The notes under the pieces are model-generated. The model saw only the letters and a list, made by a program, of their open reading frames with translations, had not been told where the DNA came from and did not search any database. From the NCBI RefSeq assembly GCF_023277925.1, contig NZ_CP063832.1, forward strand, positions 5,377,501 to 5,441,500: a DNA stretch of 64,000 bases, read 5' to 3'. Position 1 is the first letter of the stretch, and each line of letters begins with the position of its first letter. This stretch comes from Pseudomonas entomophila (GTDB lineage Bacteria; Pseudomonadota; Gammaproteobacteria; Pseudomonadales; Pseudomonadaceae). Shown piece by piece: positions 50,358-62,018 of the stretch. Both the position numbers and the translations under genes were made by a program.

Positions 50358-51148
50358 GTATTCGTCTCCAGGGGGCCGGCCTGCGCCATGGCCAGGTTCA
50401 GGCCCTGACCCATGTGGATCTGCACATCGAGCGAGGTGAGCGGGTCGCGATTATCGGCCCGTCGGGGGCCGGCAAGTCGAGCCTGCTGCACTTGATGGCG
50501 ACTGCAGTGCGGCCCAGCGCCGGGCAACTGGACCTGCTGGGCGAACAGCCCTGGTTGCTGACGTCCGGCGCTCGCCAGCGCCTGCGGGCGCGGGTTGGTC
50601 TGGTGCACCAGGCGCCGCCCTTGCCGCCCCGCCAGCGAGTGGTCACCGCCGTGCTGGCCGGGCGCCTGGGGCAGTGGGGCACGTTGCGCGGCTTGCTCAA
50701 CCTGATCCACCCCAGCGATGTGCCAGGTGCCCGCGAAGTGCTGGCCGAGCTGGGCATGCTCGACAAGTTGTTCGTGCAGTGCGGGCAATTGTCCGGTGGC
50801 CAGTTGCAGCGGGTCGGTATCGCCCGCGCGTTGTACCAGCGGCCGGACGTGCTGCTGACTGACGAGCCGGTCTCGGCCATGGACCCGGTGCTTGCCGACC
50901 ACAGCCTGGCCTTGCTCAACCGTCATGCCCAGGCCCATGGGGTGACGTTGGTGGCCAGCCTGCATGCGGTGGAGCTGGCCCTGGCGCACTTCCCCAGAAT
51001 CATTGGTATTCGCGCGGGGCAGGTCGCCTTCGATTGTCCCGCCGAGGCTGTCACCCCAAACATGCTCGATGCGCTCTACGCTAATGAGCAACTGGGCTCT
51101 CCGGTAACGCCGACAGCGACTGTGCTGGTGCAGATCCCAAGATGCTGA
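50354..51148 (+). CDS. ABC transporter ATPase (PhnC-like)
   Basis: The 264-residue ATPase has Walker A GPSGAGKSSLL, signature LSGGQLQRVGIARAL and Walker B VLLTDEP. The GTG start overlaps the stop codon of the binding-protein gene by one base pair group (GTGA). It should power the two permeases that follow. Confidence 0.92.
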   Translation: MSIRLQGAGLRHGQVQALTHVDLHIERGERVAIIGPSGAGKSSLLHLMATAVRPSAGQLDLLGEQPWLLTSGARQRLRARVGLVHQAPPLPPRQRVVTAVLAGRLGQWGTLRGLLNLIHPSDVPGAREVLAELGMLDKLFVQCGQLSGGQLQRVGIARALYQRPDVLLTDEPVSAMDPVLADHSLALLNRHAQAHGVTLVASLHAVELALAHFPRIIGIRAGQVAFDCPAEAVTPNMLDALYANEQLGSPVTPTATVLVQIPRC

Positions 51149-51969
51149 GTGCCGACCGCCGCGACCCTGCCGCACTCCCAAGATTGTTGTTGACGCTGGC
51201 TTGCCTGGCGCTGCTGTGGCCGGGGCTGCACCTGAGCGAGCTCGACCCCGGCGTGCTGTTCCATGCCGAGAATCGCAAGCAGATGGCCAGTTTCGTCGGT
51301 GCGTTCTGGCCGCCGGCCCATGACGCCGGTTTTCTCGAGCTGCTGTTCGAAGCCACGCTACAGACCTTGGCGGTGGCCACGGCGGGCATGACCCTGGCGC
51401 TGTTGCTGGCAGTCCCGGCGAGCTTGCTGGCCAGCCGCGCGTTGTCGCTGCGGGCGGCTTCGACCGCCGGTCGGTTGGGCCTGTGGTCGCGCACCGTGCG
51501 CCTGCCCGTGCGCGGCCTGCTGATTTTCCTGCGCAGCGTGCCCGAGATCGTCTGGGCGCTGCTGTTCGTCCGCGCCGTGGGCCTGGGGCCGACCGCCGGG
51601 GTGCTGGCCATCGCCATCACCTACAGCGGCATGCTCGGCAAGGTGTACGCGGAAATCTTCGAATCGGTGGACCAGCGCCCGGCCCATGCCTTGTTGCAGG
51701 CGGGCAGTGGCCGGTTGGCGGCGTTCTTCTATGGGACCCTGCCCCAGGCTTCGACCGAGGTGGTGTCCTACACCGTGTACCGCTGGGAATGCGCCGTGCG
51801 CGCCTCGGTGGTGATGGGCTTCGTCGGTGCTGGTGGCCTGGGCCAGCAGATCGACCTGTCGATGCGCATGTTCGCCGGTGCCGAGGTGGCGAGCATGTTG
51901 CTGACGTTCCTGCTGCTGGTGATGCTGGCCGATCTGCTCAGCCGTTTCTTGCGCGGGAGGTTGGCATGA
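51142..51969 (+). CDS. ABC transporter permease (PhnE-like), first subunit
   Basis: The 275-residue permease has several transmembrane segments and the EAA-type loop GSGRLAAFFYGTLPQ, followed by VMGFVGAGGLGQQI. It overlaps the ATPase gene by 7 bp. Together with the next gene it would form a heterodimeric channel. Confidence 0.9.
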   Translation: MLSADRRDPAALPRLLLTLACLALLWPGLHLSELDPGVLFHAENRKQMASFVGAFWPPAHDAGFLELLFEATLQTLAVATAGMTLALLLAVPASLLASRALSLRAASTAGRLGLWSRTVRLPVRGLLIFLRSVPEIVWALLFVRAVGLGPTAGVLAIAITYSGMLGKVYAEIFESVDQRPAHALLQAGSGRLAAFFYGTLPQASTEVVSYTVYRWECAVRASVVMGFVGAGGLGQQIDLSMRMFAGAEVASMLLTFLLLVMLADLLSRFLRGRLA

Positions 51970-52733
51970 ACCGGGTGATCAATGGGGTGGTGATCGTTGC
52001 GATCCTGGCGGCGGTGGTGGCGTCGTTCGCCTACCTGGAGCTCGACCTGGCCTCGGTGGTCGGCAATGGCGGGTTGGCGCAGATGGGCGAATATGCCGCG
52101 CGCTTCCTGCAGCCGGACCTGTCGGGGGAGCACTTGCGCGCGGTCGGTCGCGGGGCGTTGGAGACGCTGGCCATGTCTGGCCTGGGCACGTTGCTGGCGA
52201 TGGTGCTGGGGATGCTGTTGGCGCTGCCCGCCGCAGGCCGCTTCGGCTGGCCGCTGCAAGGGGCTGCGCGGTTGCTGCTCAATGGGCTGCGGGCGATTCC
52301 CGAGCTGGTCTGGGCGGCGCTGACCGTGCTCGCGGCTGGCCTTGGGCCCAATGCCGGCACCCTGGCGCTGGCGCTGCACACGGCTGGCGTGCTGGGGCGG
52401 TTGTTCGCCGAAGCGCTGGAGAACGCACCACCGGAGCCGGCCGCGGCGATTCGCTTGCAGGGTGGCAGCCAGGTCGCGGCGTTCTGTTTTGGTACCTTGC
52501 CCAACCTCTGGCCGCAGTTGCTGGCGTACAGCTTGTATCGGTGGGAGAACAACATCCGCATGGCCAGCGTACTGGGTTTCGTTGGTGCGGGTGGATTGGG
52601 GCAGATGCTGTACGCGACCCTGAGCCTGTTTCAGGAAGCCCAGGCCAGCACGGTGATCATCGCCATGCTGGTGTTGGTGCTGTTGGTGGATGCGCTGAGC
52701 GATGTGTTGCGCCAGCGCTTTGTCAGGGCTTGA
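51966..52733 (+). CDS. ABC transporter permease (PhnE-like), second subunit
   Basis: The 255-residue permease resembles the preceding one (QGGSQVAAFCFGTLP…; VLGFVGAGGLGQML) but is diverged. The ATG overlaps the previous stop codon (ATGA). Two different PhnE-type permeases per operon are known in phosphonate transporters also. Confidence 0.9.
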   Translation: MNRVINGVVIVAILAAVVASFAYLELDLASVVGNGGLAQMGEYAARFLQPDLSGEHLRAVGRGALETLAMSGLGTLLAMVLGMLLALPAAGRFGWPLQGAARLLLNGLRAIPELVWAALTVLAAGLGPNAGTLALALHTAGVLGRLFAEALENAPPEPAAAIRLQGGSQVAAFCFGTLPNLWPQLLAYSLYRWENNIRMASVLGFVGAGGLGQMLYATLSLFQEAQASTVIIAMLVLVLLVDALSDVLRQRFVRA

Positions 52734-52748
52734 GCAGGTGTTGTTTTT

Positions 52749-52835
52749 GTAGGAGCCGGCTTTGCCGGCGAACACTGGCGTCAGCCAGTGCCATGCGCCG
52801 CGCTGCCGGGTTCGCCAGCAAGGCTGGCTCCTACG
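52749..52835. repeat. Paired inverted REP elements
   Basis: GTAGGAGCCGGCTTTGCCGGCGAAC (from 52749) faces GTTCGCCAGCAAGGCTGGCTCCTAC (to 52835), with ACTGGCGTCAGCCAGT between. It separates the transporter operon from the convergent bestrophin-like gene. Confidence 0.85.
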
Positions 52836-53739
52836 GTATGTGGTTTGCCGCAGGCACCGGTTCGCCACACTGCGCCTCCCGCTGCATCGAATCCAGGTTG
52901 CGCTCGATGGTCTCGCAGATGCTGTCCATCGGGATCTGGTGCTCACTGACGCGAAACGGGCTCTGCAGGTCGGTGCCGATGCGCTCGATCGCCAGCAGCA
53001 TGAACCCCACCACCGTCGACGCCAGCGGCGTGAACCAGCCCAGCGACTCCACCAGCCCCACCGGCACGATCAGGCAGAACAGCGTGATGAACAGCCGCGG
53101 AAAGTACACGTAAGGGTAGGGCAGTGGCGTGTTGGCAATCCGCTCCATGCCGCCCTGGGCATTGGACAGGTCCACCAACGTCGACTCCAACCGCGCCAGG
53201 CGAATGCTGTCCAGCCGTCCGGCCTGGTATTCCCTGGCCAGCAACGCCGCCGATCCCCCGAGGATGTCGTTGGCGAAGTTGTTGGAGCGATTGCGCCGCT
53301 CGAACTCCCCGGGCGGGATGAAGGCCATCAGTTCGTCCGGGCATTGCTCCCCCTTCAAGTGAGCTGCCAGGCAGTTCACATAGGCAATATGGCGGCGCAA
53401 CAACGTCGCCTTCACCGGGTTTGGCCCGTCAGCCGGATCATCGACCAGCGTCAGCACCTGGCGGGCGAAGCTGCGTGAACTGTTCACCAGCGCCCCCCAC
53501 AACGTGCGCGCCTCCCACCAGCGGTTGTAGGCGCTGCTGTTGCGAAAACTCACCAGCACCACGAGCGCCGAACCCAGCAGGGTGAGTGGGATCAGCGGCA
53601 GGGTGAACTTGCTGTTGAAGAACAGCATGAAGTCGATGGTGACCAGCACGTCCCAGATGAGTAGCCAGAACAGCGACCAGCCGATGTAGCCGATGGTCTT
53701 GACCACCAAACGGTATTTGCGGGCGAGGAGGGCTTTCAC
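52831..53739 (-). CDS. Bestrophin-like (UPF0187/YneE) membrane protein
   Basis: The 302-residue protein has the bestrophin pattern: FRNSSAYNRWWEARTLWG for the first helices and a later PLPYPYVYFPRLFITLFC. Bacterial members form pentameric ion channels. I chose the GTG at 53739 because GAGG lies 10 bp upstream and it gives family length; a longer in-frame start adds unconserved sequence. It stands alone. Confidence 0.87.
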   Translation of the reverse strand: MKALLARKYRLVVKTIGYIGWSLFWLLIWDVLVTIDFMLFFNSKFTLPLIPLTLLGSALVVLVSFRNSSAYNRWWEARTLWGALVNSSRSFARQVLTLVDDPADGPNPVKATLLRRHIAYVNCLAAHLKGEQCPDELMAFIPPGEFERRNRSNNFANDILGGSAALLAREYQAGRLDSIRLARLESTLVDLSNAQGGMERIANTPLPYPYVYFPRLFITLFCLIVPVGLVESLGWFTPLASTVVGFMLLAIERIGTDLQSPFRVSEHQIPMDSICETIERNLDSMQREAQCGEPVPAANHIP

Positions 53740-53978
53740 GTGAGGGGAACCTCGAAGGGGAGATGTAGGTTCCGACGCTGGAGGAGGGGCAAGGTTCGGT
53801 GGGTGTCGCAGCAGGGTGTAACGTAAGTTTTCTGATCGGAAGACGAGAAAAACGTGCGGCAAGCGGTACAGAGTCCCAGCCTGTGATGCCTGTCACAGGT
53901 TCTGGCTGAAGATGACGTTGAGGAAATGATCCAGGCCCCGGCTCAAGCACTACCGGACAGCGGAGAGCGACACCAATA

Positions 53979-54458
53979 TCAGCCCAGCATCTGCCTCATC
54001 TGCACCAGCGCCACTCTGGCCCCATCCGGTGCCCGCCGCTCCTCAATCCCGAATGGCACGAAGCCCAACCGTGGATAAAGCAGCAACCCCGCAGTGTTGT
54101 GGTTGAAGCACGAGACCCAAACCTCTCGCGCCGCGAACTGTTCACGCGCCAGCCCGATCATGCACTGCACCAAGTATCGAGCCACGCCCCGGCCCCGGGC
54201 TGTCGGTGCCACCACGACATTGCCCAAGGCACAGATGCCGCCATGTTCAGCCCTGTAGAAATTGGCGAAGCCAACGACCACGCCGTTGGCCTCGACCACC
54301 GTGGAGCCGCTGCGCTGAGCGATGGCTTCGCCCAATTGCTCGGGTGTCAGTGGGTAGGTGGCTTTGGGGAACATGTAGAACAGCTCGTCTGAGCCTTGGG
54401 GAAAGCTGCAGATGGCGGGGATATCAGTGGCTTGTACTGAGCGATGGGTCAGAGACAT
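53979..54458 (-). CDS. GNAT-family N-acetyltransferase
   Basis: The 159-residue protein has the GNAT core: FANFYRAEHGGICALGNVVV and VVAPTARGRGVARYLVQCM for acetyl-CoA binding. The ATG at 54458 was chosen on family length; another ATG at 54470 is possible, and neither has a clear ribosome site. The substrate is unknown. Confidence 0.8.
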   Translation of the reverse strand: MSLTHRSVQATDIPAICSFPQGSDELFYMFPKATYPLTPEQLGEAIAQRSGSTVVEANGVVVGFANFYRAEHGGICALGNVVVAPTARGRGVARYLVQCMIGLAREQFAAREVWVSCFNHNTAGLLLYPRLGFVPFGIEERRAPDGARVALVQMRQMLG

Positions 54459-54594
54459 GGCGGGCTGCATTTTTGAGGTTTTGCGCCAGCTTAGTCTTTG
54501 TGCTTGGCTTCTGGCACCTGCCAAGTTTCGCGCTGGACGCAGATCAGCTATCTCCCTCAACCTCATTTGAGCTGCATGGGGGGGCTGACCCTCC

Positions 54595-54622
54595 ATTCGC
54601 CAGCAAGGCTGGCTCCTACGGG
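54595..54622. repeat. Single REP element
   Basis: TTCGCCAGCAAGGCTGGCTCCTACGG, the same type as the right half of the 52749 pair. Confidence 0.75.
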
Positions 54623-54647
54623 GGAGGGTGAGGCTGAAAGCCGGGCA

Positions 54648-54678
54648 CAAAAAAACCGACCATAAGGTCGGTTTTTTC
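54648..54678 (-). terminator. Terminator of tRNA-Leu (works both ways)
   Basis: ACCGACC-ATAA-GGTCGGT with an A run before and T run after, 8 bp beyond the 3' end of the reverse-strand tRNA. Confidence 0.9.
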
Positions 54679-54685
54679 TGGATCT

Positions 54686-54770
54686 TGGTGCCCCGAGGGA
54701 GACTCGAACTCCCACTCCTTTCGAAAACGGATTTTGAATCCGCCGCGTCTACCAATTCCGCCATCAGGGC
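54686..54770 (-). tRNA. tRNA-Leu, anticodon CAA
   Basis: The reverse strand reads GCCCTGATGGCGGAATTGG… and ends GGGGCACCA. It is 85 nt long with the encoded CCA and the long variable arm of leucine tRNAs. The anticodon loop TTCAAAA gives anticodon CAA, decoding UUG. Confidence 0.97.
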
Positions 54771-54878
54771 TTGTGGCGCCGCAGTATAGAGAGGTCGCAC
54801 AAGCCGGTCAATCGGCTTTCATGGTCAATTTTCACGCATTGGGCTAAACTTCCCGGCCCTGCCGAACCGAACATCATC

Positions 54879-57058
<2,180 letters not shown>

Positions 57059-57100
57059 TTTGTTCGCACCCATTATTAGAAATTCCATTAGGAGAGCCCA

Positions 57101-57436
57101 ATGAGCTTCTTGATTCCCGCCGCCTACGCGGACGCTGCAGCCCCTGCCGCCGGCCCTGCCGGTACCGGCTTCGAATGGATCTTCCTGGTCGGTTTCCTGG
57201 TCATCTTCTACCTGATGATCTGGCGCCCGCAGGCCAAGCGCGCGAAAGAGCAGAAGAACCTGCTGAGCAACTTGCAAAAAGGTGACGAAGTTGTCACCAA
57301 CGGCGGCATCGCCGGCAAGATCGTCAAGGTTTCCGATGACTTCGTGGTCCTGGAAGTATCGGACAACGTCGAGCTTAAGTTCCAGAAGGGCGCCATTGCC
57401 GCGACCCTGCCAAAAGGTACGCTCAAGGCTATCTGA
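57101..57436 (+). CDS. yajC: Preprotein translocase subunit YajC
   Basis: The 111-residue protein has a single transmembrane segment (FEWIFLVGFLVIFYLMIWRPQ) and the cytosolic domain with QKNLLSNLQKGDEVVTNGGI. It associates with SecDF. It is followed by secD and secF as in other gammaproteobacteria; AGGAG lies before the ATG. Confidence 0.97.
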   Translation: MSFLIPAAYADAAAPAAGPAGTGFEWIFLVGFLVIFYLMIWRPQAKRAKEQKNLLSNLQKGDEVVTNGGIAGKIVKVSDDFVVLEVSDNVELKFQKGAIAATLPKGTLKAI

Positions 57437-57459
57437 GTTACCGGTTTCATTTTTCCAGT

Positions 57460-57480
57460 CGGGGCGCGCAAAGCGCCCCG
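57460..57480 (+). other. Hairpin between yajC and secD
   Basis: CGGGGCGC-GCAAA-GCGCCCCG forms a perfect 8-bp stem in the yajC-secD gap, with no T run. It may attenuate or stabilise the mRNA between the two genes. Confidence 0.5.
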
Positions 57481-57500
57481 CGTCTTGAACGGGCGGCGTG

Positions 57501-59363
57501 ATGCTGAACAAATACCCTCTGTGGAAATACCTGCTGATCGTGGTGGTACTGGCGGTCGGCTTCATTTATTCCGCACCCAACCTCTACCCGGATGATCCGG
57601 CGGTGCAGATCAGCGGCGCCAGTTCCGCCCTGCATGTCAGCCAGGCCGACCTCGACCGCGTCACCAAGGCGCTGACCGATGCCGGCATCGCCGTCAAAGG
57701 CGGCAGCCTGGGCGTGAAGGGCAGTGCGCTGGTGCGCCTGACCAACCAGGAAGACCAACTGCCGGCCAAGGATGTGGCGCGCAAGGCCCTGGGGGACGAC
57801 TATGTCGTGGCCCTGAACCTGGCCCAGACCACCCCGCAGTGGCTGCGCAGCCTGGGTGCCAGCCCGATGAAGCTGGGCCTGGACCTGTCCGGTGGTGTGC
57901 ACTTCCTGCTGGAAGTGGACATGGACAAGGCCATGACCGCCCGCATGAAAGTCTACGAAGGCGAGGTCAAGACCTTGCTGCGCAAAGAGCGCGTCCGCTA
58001 CCGCAGCCTGCCCCAGCAGGACGGCGGCATCATGCTGGGCTTCGCCGACGACGCTACCCGCGAGCAGGCACGTGCCCTGATCCGCAAGAATTTCAATGAT
58101 TTCGACCTGACCACCACCGAGCGCAACGAGCTCGCCGTGCTGCGTCTGGCGCTGACTCAGGCGAAAGTCGCCGAGATCCGCGAATACTCGATCAAGCAGA
58201 ACCTGACCACCGTTCGCAACCGTGTCAACGAGCTGGGCGTGGCCGAGCCGCTGGTTCAGCGCCAGGGCGCCAACCGCATCGTGGTCGAGCTGCCGGGCGT
58301 GCAGGACACCGCCGAAGCCAAGCGTATCCTCGGCAAGACCGCCAACCTGGAGTTCCGCTTCGGTGCCGAGCCCGGCGCTTCGAAAGCCACCACCGAGGTG
58401 TTCGAGTTCCGCGAAGGCGGCCGCTCCGCCGCGGTCGAGCGTGGCCTGATCATCACCGGTGACCAGGTTACCGACGCCCAGGCCAGCTTCGACGAGCACG
58501 GTCGCCCGCAGGTGAACATCCGCTTGGACGGCCACGGCGGTGAGCTGATGAGCCGCGCCACCCGTACCAACGTCGGGCGCAGCATGGCGGTGATCTTCAT
58601 CGAGCAGAAGCCGGTCACCCGCTACGTCAAGCAGACCGTCGACGGCGTCGAGAAAGAAGTCGCGGTGCAAACCTTCCAGGAAGAGAAGAAGATCATCAGC
58701 CTGGCGACCATCCAGTCGCCGCTGGGCAGCCAGTTCCGCATCACCGGCCTGAACGGCCAGGGTGAATCGTCCGAACTGGCCCTGCTGCTGCGTGCCGGTG
58801 GCCTGGCCGCGCCGATGTACTTCGCCGAAGAGCGCACCATCGGCCCAAGCCTGGGTGCCGACAACATCACCAAGGGTATCGATGCGTCCCTGTGGGGCAT
58901 GCTGTTTGTTTCGCTGTTCATCATCGCCATCTACCGTGGCTTCGGTGTGCTGGCCACCATCGCCCTGGCGGGCAACATGGTCCTGCTGCTGGCGCTGATG
59001 TCGCTGCTGGGCGCCACGCTGACGCTGCCGGGTATCGCCGGTATCGTGTTGACCATGGGTATGGCGGTGGACGCCAACGTGCTGATCTTCTCGCGTATCC
59101 GCGAAGAGATCGCCGCCGGCATGTCGGTGCAGCGCGCCATCCACGAAGGTTTCAACCGCGCCTACTCGGCGATCGTCGATGCCAACCTGACCACCTTGCT
59201 GGTCGGCGGTATCCTGTTCGCCATGGGTACCGGCCCGGTCAAGGGCTTCGCGGTCACCATGTCCCTCGGGATTTTCACCTCGATGTTCACCGCCGTCATG
59301 GTGACCCGTGCACTGGTCAACCTGACCTGTGGCGGGCGTGACATCAAGAAGCTGTGGGTTTGA
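57501..59363 (+). CDS. secD: Protein translocase subunit SecD
   Basis: The 620-residue RND-type protein has an N-terminal transmembrane segment, the large periplasmic P1 domain (LGLDLSGGVHFLLEVDMDK) and a C-terminal membrane domain (GMAVDANVLIFSRIREE). It uses the proton gradient to help proteins leave the Sec channel. The ATG at 57501 is chosen over a GTG one codon earlier. Confidence 0.97.
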   Translation: MLNKYPLWKYLLIVVVLAVGFIYSAPNLYPDDPAVQISGASSALHVSQADLDRVTKALTDAGIAVKGGSLGVKGSALVRLTNQEDQLPAKDVARKALGDDYVVALNLAQTTPQWLRSLGASPMKLGLDLSGGVHFLLEVDMDKAMTARMKVYEGEVKTLLRKERVRYRSLPQQDGGIMLGFADDATREQARALIRKNFNDFDLTTTERNELAVLRLALTQAKVAEIREYSIKQNLTTVRNRVNELGVAEPLVQRQGANRIVVELPGVQDTAEAKRILGKTANLEFRFGAEPGASKATTEVFEFREGGRSAAVERGLIITGDQVTDAQASFDEHGRPQVNIRLDGHGGELMSRATRTNVGRSMAVIFIEQKPVTRYVKQTVDGVEKEVAVQTFQEEKKIISLATIQSPLGSQFRITGLNGQGESSELALLLRAGGLAAPMYFAEERTIGPSLGADNITKGIDASLWGMLFVSLFIIAIYRGFGVLATIALAGNMVLLLALMSLLGATLTLPGIAGIVLTMGMAVDANVLIFSRIREEIAAGMSVQRAIHEGFNRAYSAIVDANLTTLLVGGILFAMGTGPVKGFAVTMSLGIFTSMFTAVMVTRALVNLTCGGRDIKKLWV

Positions 59364-59373
59364 GGGAGCTGCG

Positions 59374-60282
59374 ATGAAAACCATCAACTTCATGGGCGTG
59401 CGCAATGTCGCGTTCGCCATCACCTTGCTGCTCACCGTGCTGGCGCTGTTCAGCTGGTGGCACAAGGGCCTGAACTTCGGCCTGGACTTCACCGGCGGCA
59501 CGCTGATCGAGCTCACCTACGAGCGCCCGGCGGACCTGGAGAAAGTGCGTACCGAGTTGGTCAGCTCCGGCTTCCACGATGCCGTGGTGCAAAGCTTTGG
59601 TGCCACCACCGACCTGCTGGTGCGCATGCCGGGCGACGACCCGCTGCTGGGCAACAAGGTGGCCGAGGCCCTGCAGAAGGTGGGTGGCGACAACCCGGCC
59701 ACCATCAAGCGGGTCGAGTTTGTCGGCCCGCAGGTGGGTGAGGAACTGCGCGACCAGGGTGGCCTGGGCATGCTGTTGGCGCTGGGTGGCATCCTGATCT
59801 ACCTGGCCTTCCGCTTCCAGTGGAAGTTCGCCGTGGGCGCGATCGTCTCGCTGATCCACGATGTGGTGGTCACCCTCGGTATCCTGTCGTTCTTCCAGAT
59901 CACCTTCGACCTGACGGTGCTGGCGGCGGTGCTGGCGATCATTGGTTACTCGCTCAATGACACCATCGTCGTGTTCGACCGGGTGCGCGAGAACTTCCGG
60001 GTAATGCGCAAGGCTTCGTTGATCGAGAACATCAACATCTCGACCACCCAGACCCTGTTGCGTACCGTCGCCACCTCGGTGTCGACCTTGCTGGCCATCG
60101 CTGCGCTGCTGTTCTTCGGTGGCGACAACCTGTTCGGCTTCTCCCTGGCGCTGTTCATCGGTGTCATGGCGGGTACCTACTCGTCGATCTACATCGCCAA
60201 CGTGGTGCTGATCTGGCTGAACCTGAACAGCGAAGACCTGATTCCTCCGGTCAAGAACGAGGGTGTGGACGACCGTCCGTAA
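59374..60282 (+). CDS. secF: Protein translocase subunit SecF
   Basis: The 302-residue partner of SecD has the first transmembrane segment, FGLDFTGGTLIEL and the membrane motif IGYSLNDTIVVFDRVRENFR. GAGGGAG lies upstream of the ATG. It is 10 bp after secD and the last gene of the translocase operon. Confidence 0.97.
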   Translation: MKTINFMGVRNVAFAITLLLTVLALFSWWHKGLNFGLDFTGGTLIELTYERPADLEKVRTELVSSGFHDAVVQSFGATTDLLVRMPGDDPLLGNKVAEALQKVGGDNPATIKRVEFVGPQVGEELRDQGGLGMLLALGGILIYLAFRFQWKFAVGAIVSLIHDVVVTLGILSFFQITFDLTVLAAVLAIIGYSLNDTIVVFDRVRENFRVMRKASLIENINISTTQTLLRTVATSVSTLLAIAALLFFGGDNLFGFSLALFIGVMAGTYSSIYIANVVLIWLNLNSEDLIPPVKNEGVDDRP

Positions 60283-60313
60283 GGCTTCGTCCTACGCCAT
60301 TTGGCGTAAAGAG

Positions 60314-60346
60314 AGGCGCGAGTGTTGAACTCGCGCCTTTTTTTTT
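60314..60346 (+). terminator. Rho-independent terminator of the secDF operon
   Basis: AGGCGCGAGT-GTTGA-ACTCGCGCCT is a perfect 10-bp stem followed by a run of nine T. Confidence 0.95.
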
Positions 60347-60403
60347 GCTCCAAGGCTGGGAAGAAGGCGGGCCGGAGCCCGCAGGTACGATCAGGAGGTT
60401 CAC

Positions 60404-60952
60404 GTGAATAAATCAATGCTGGTGGGTGCGGTTCTGGGTGCTGTCGGTGTCACCGCCGGAGGTGCTGTGGCGACCTACAGCTTGGTGAACAAGGGGCCTG
60501 AGTACGCCCAGGTCACCGACGTGCAGCCGATCAAGCAGCAGGTGAAGACGCCGCGTGAGGTCTGTAAGGATGTCACCGTGACGCGCCAGGCGCCGGTCAA
60601 GGATCAGCACCAGATTGCCGGTACGGTGGTTGGTGCCATCGCCGGTGGCCTGCTGGGCAACCAGATTGGCGGCGGTACCGGCAAGAAGATCGCCACCGTG
60701 GCCGGTGCGGTCGGTGGTGGCTATGCCGGCAACAAGGTGCAGGAAGGCATGCAGGAGCGTGACACCTACACCACCACGCAGACGCGCTGCAACACGGTCA
60801 ATGACATCAGTGACAAGGTCGTTGGCTACAACGTGACCTATACCATCGGTGACCAGGTGGGCAAGGTGAAGATGGATCATGAGCCGGGCTCGACCATCCC
60901 GCTGGACAAGAATGGCAAGCTGGTCCTGAGCCAGAACCCGCCTGGGCAGTAA
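60404..60952 (+). CDS. Glycine-zipper 2TM-domain protein
   Basis: The 182-residue protein has an N-terminal hydrophobic segment (SMLVGAVLGAVGVTAGGAVAT) and a glycine-zipper hairpin (IAGTVVGAIAGGLLGNQIGGG…VAGAVGGGYAGNKVQ) of the Rick_17kDa_Anti/YmgG type. It is probably an envelope protein. The GTG start follows AGGAGG. It has its own transcription unit. Confidence 0.87.
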   Translation: MNKSMLVGAVLGAVGVTAGGAVATYSLVNKGPEYAQVTDVQPIKQQVKTPREVCKDVTVTRQAPVKDQHQIAGTVVGAIAGGLLGNQIGGGTGKKIATVAGAVGGGYAGNKVQEGMQERDTYTTTQTRCNTVNDISDKVVGYNVTYTIGDQVGKVKMDHEPGSTIPLDKNGKLVLSQNPPGQ

Positions 60953-61002
60953 GCCGTTTGCGGGCCGCTCCCGCAGAGAATGGCTGTGCGGGACACAGGC
61001 AC

Positions 61003-61031
61003 AAAAAAAGCACCCCGAGGGTGCTTTTTTT
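61003..61031. terminator. Bidirectional terminator between the glycine-zipper gene and suhB
   Basis: AGCACCC-CGA-GGGTGCT is flanked by seven A on one side and seven T on the other, between convergent genes. Confidence 0.95.
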
Positions 61032-61047
61032 GTGATCGCGTCGGCGC

Positions 61048-61866
61048 TTAGCGCTTCATGTGCTCGGGCAAGTGCGGCTGGATGGCGGTCAGCACAGCCT
61101 TGAAGCACTTGATGTTGCCCGCGACGATGTGGCCCTTCTCGAGGAAGTCGTGGCCACCGTTGAAGTCGCTCACCAAGCCACCGGCTTCCTGGATCAGCAG
61201 CACGCCCGCGGCCATGTCCCAATCGGACAGGCCCGACTCCCAGAAGGCGTCGAAGCGGCCGGCTGCTACATAAGCGAGGTCCAGGCTGGCGGAGCCGGCG
61301 CGGCGGATGCCGGCGGTCTGGCCGGTCAGGGCGCGGAACATGCCCAGGTAGTTGTCCAGGTCGGCCATCTGGTTGTCACGGAACGGGAAGCCGGTGCCCA
61401 GCAGCGCGCCTTCCAGGCTGGTGCGCGAGCTGACGCGGATGCGGCGGCCATTCAGCTGGGCGCCGCGGCCGCGGCTGGCGGTGAATTCTTCCTGGCGAAC
61501 CGGGTCGAGGATCACGGCGTGCTCAAGGCGACCGCGGTATTTGCAGGCGATGCTGACGGCGAAGTGCGGCACGCCACGCAGGAAGTTGGTGGTGCCGTCC
61601 AGCGGATCGATGATCCACAGGTAATCCTTGCCTTCTTCACCGGTGCCGGCGTGCAGGCCGGTTTCTTCACCCTGGATCGAGTGGTTCGGGTAGGCTTTGC
61701 GCAGGGCGTCGACGATGACCTTCTCGGCGGCGCGGTCAACCTCGGACACGTAGTCCTTGGCCTGCTTTTCGTCGACTTTGATGCTGTCCAGGCGTTCGAT
61801 GGAGCGGAAAATCAGTTCACTGGCGCTGCGAGCCGCGCGCAGGGCGATATTCAGCATAGGCTGCAT
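61048..61866 (-). CDS. suhB: Inositol-1-monophosphatase family protein SuhB
   Basis: The 272-residue protein has the metal sites IQGEETG, WIIDPLDGTTNFLRG and the C-terminal DWDMAAGVLLIQEAGG. SuhB hydrolyses myo-inositol phosphate in vitro and acts with the Nus factors on rRNA transcription. It is divergent from trmJ. Confidence 0.95.
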   Translation of the reverse strand: MQPMLNIALRAARSASELIFRSIERLDSIKVDEKQAKDYVSEVDRAAEKVIVDALRKAYPNHSIQGEETGLHAGTGEEGKDYLWIIDPLDGTTNFLRGVPHFAVSIACKYRGRLEHAVILDPVRQEEFTASRGRGAQLNGRRIRVSSRTSLEGALLGTGFPFRDNQMADLDNYLGMFRALTGQTAGIRRAGSASLDLAYVAAGRFDAFWESGLSDWDMAAGVLLIQEAGGLVSDFNGGHDFLEKGHIVAGNIKCFKAVLTAIQPHLPEHMKR

Positions 61867-62018
61867 GGGAAGGTCACCTGGAGATGTTAAAGAAGAAAGC
61901 CGACCATTCTAGCAGAAAACTTTAACGACTGAAGTGTCACATTTGCTTTCATGGCGTTACGCTGGTCGGTTCTGTAAGATCGAAACCCCATATTATCTGC
62001 ATCCGAGAGCACAACACC

